The notes beneath the pieces are model-generated. The model had not been told where the DNA came from, ran no database searches, and was given only the letters and a program-made list of their open reading frames with translations. From contig NC_049981.1 of the NCBI RefSeq assembly GCF_000003815.2, positions 29,929,503-29,993,502 on the forward strand: a stretch of DNA of 64,000 nucleotides. Direction: 5' to 3'. Positions 63,792-64,000 of this stretch are shown here, piece by piece. Every line of letters starts with the position of its first letter. Position 1 is the first letter of the stretch. A program made the position numbers and the translations under genes. This DNA comes from Branchiostoma floridae. Its lineage: Eukaryota; Chordata; Leptocardii; Amphioxiformes; Branchiostomatidae.

Positions 63792-64000
63792 GTAAGTAAC
63801 ATTTACAGTCGTGTTAATCCAGTTTTTGTGCATAGGCCACAGCAGGTATATTTTAGGTATCTAGTGTCACTTCTGTAAGTACAATCATTTGGCTTAAACA
63901 TTACATATTTGCTCAATTTGGTAATTTGTCGCAAAAAGACCAACAACAAACATTTAGATTTCATATTTAGTGGAGGGGGATTACTAGAAGAGGTTCTAAA
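63792..64000 (+). other. Start of WAPL intron 8
   Basis: Intronic sequence after GTAAGT. It repeats the exon phrase GACCAACAACAAACAT at 63939-63954, an apparent partial copy of the exon text. Confidence 0.6.

Overview
This window is a piece of a eukaryotic, most likely cephalochordate (amphioxus, Branchiostoma-type), nuclear genome. The reasons are: spliced genes with GT-AG introns; a clear animal WAPL orthologue; remnants of non-LTR retrotransposons and tRNA-derived SINEs; and a very dense load of short hairpin DNA transposons (MITEs) of the kind reported from amphioxus. One 100-base run of N (39644-39743) marks an assembly gap. The species call is inference; no marker in the window settles it.

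Only two protein-coding genes are well supported. At the left edge (165-455, minus strand) lies the first coding exon of a single-pass type II membrane protein. Its short cytoplasmic head, membrane segment and heptad-rich stalk look like the start of a transmembrane (MACIT-type) collagen; the rest of the gene lies off the left edge. At the right (about 47.9-63.8 kb, plus strand, leaving the right edge) is WAPL, the cohesin-release factor. Seven coding exons can be placed with matching splice sites and phases; together they give exactly 851 codons of the N-terminal part. They include a YSR motif, an FGF motif (both known PDS5-binding motifs) and the start of the conserved WAPL domain. A probable promoter with E2F-like, octamer, CCAAT and YY1-like sites sits at about 47.7-47.9 kb. 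It may also fire leftward, where two weak minus-strand exon candidates are seen.

Between the genes, about 1-47 kb, I find no intact gene. The region is a graveyard of repeats: an 87-bp satellite with a 522-bp higher-order period (2.4-3.6 kb); a repeat array broken by nested elements (5.2-7.8 kb); about ten copies of a hAT-like hairpin MITE (8-bp target duplication); two related families with 9-bp target duplications; a family with 6-bp duplications; several families with TA duplications; a 19-bp minisatellite (25.0-25.5 kb); SINEs; and two coding remnants of non-LTR retrotransposons (11.6 and 20.3 kb). Many elements sit inside one another, which allows target-site duplications to be read and insertion order to be worked out.

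The most unusual biology is in the WAPL introns. The intron before the last visible exon carries about twenty 29-bp tandem copies of its own 3' splice site plus the first bases of the exon. This array is split by a 1.39-kb transposon with a clean TA duplication. A 31-bp minisatellite ends about 30 bases before another WAPL acceptor. The 3' end of the first coding exon, with its donor and flanking intron, is duplicated around the next exon, and that duplicate preserves the empty site of a MITE insertion.
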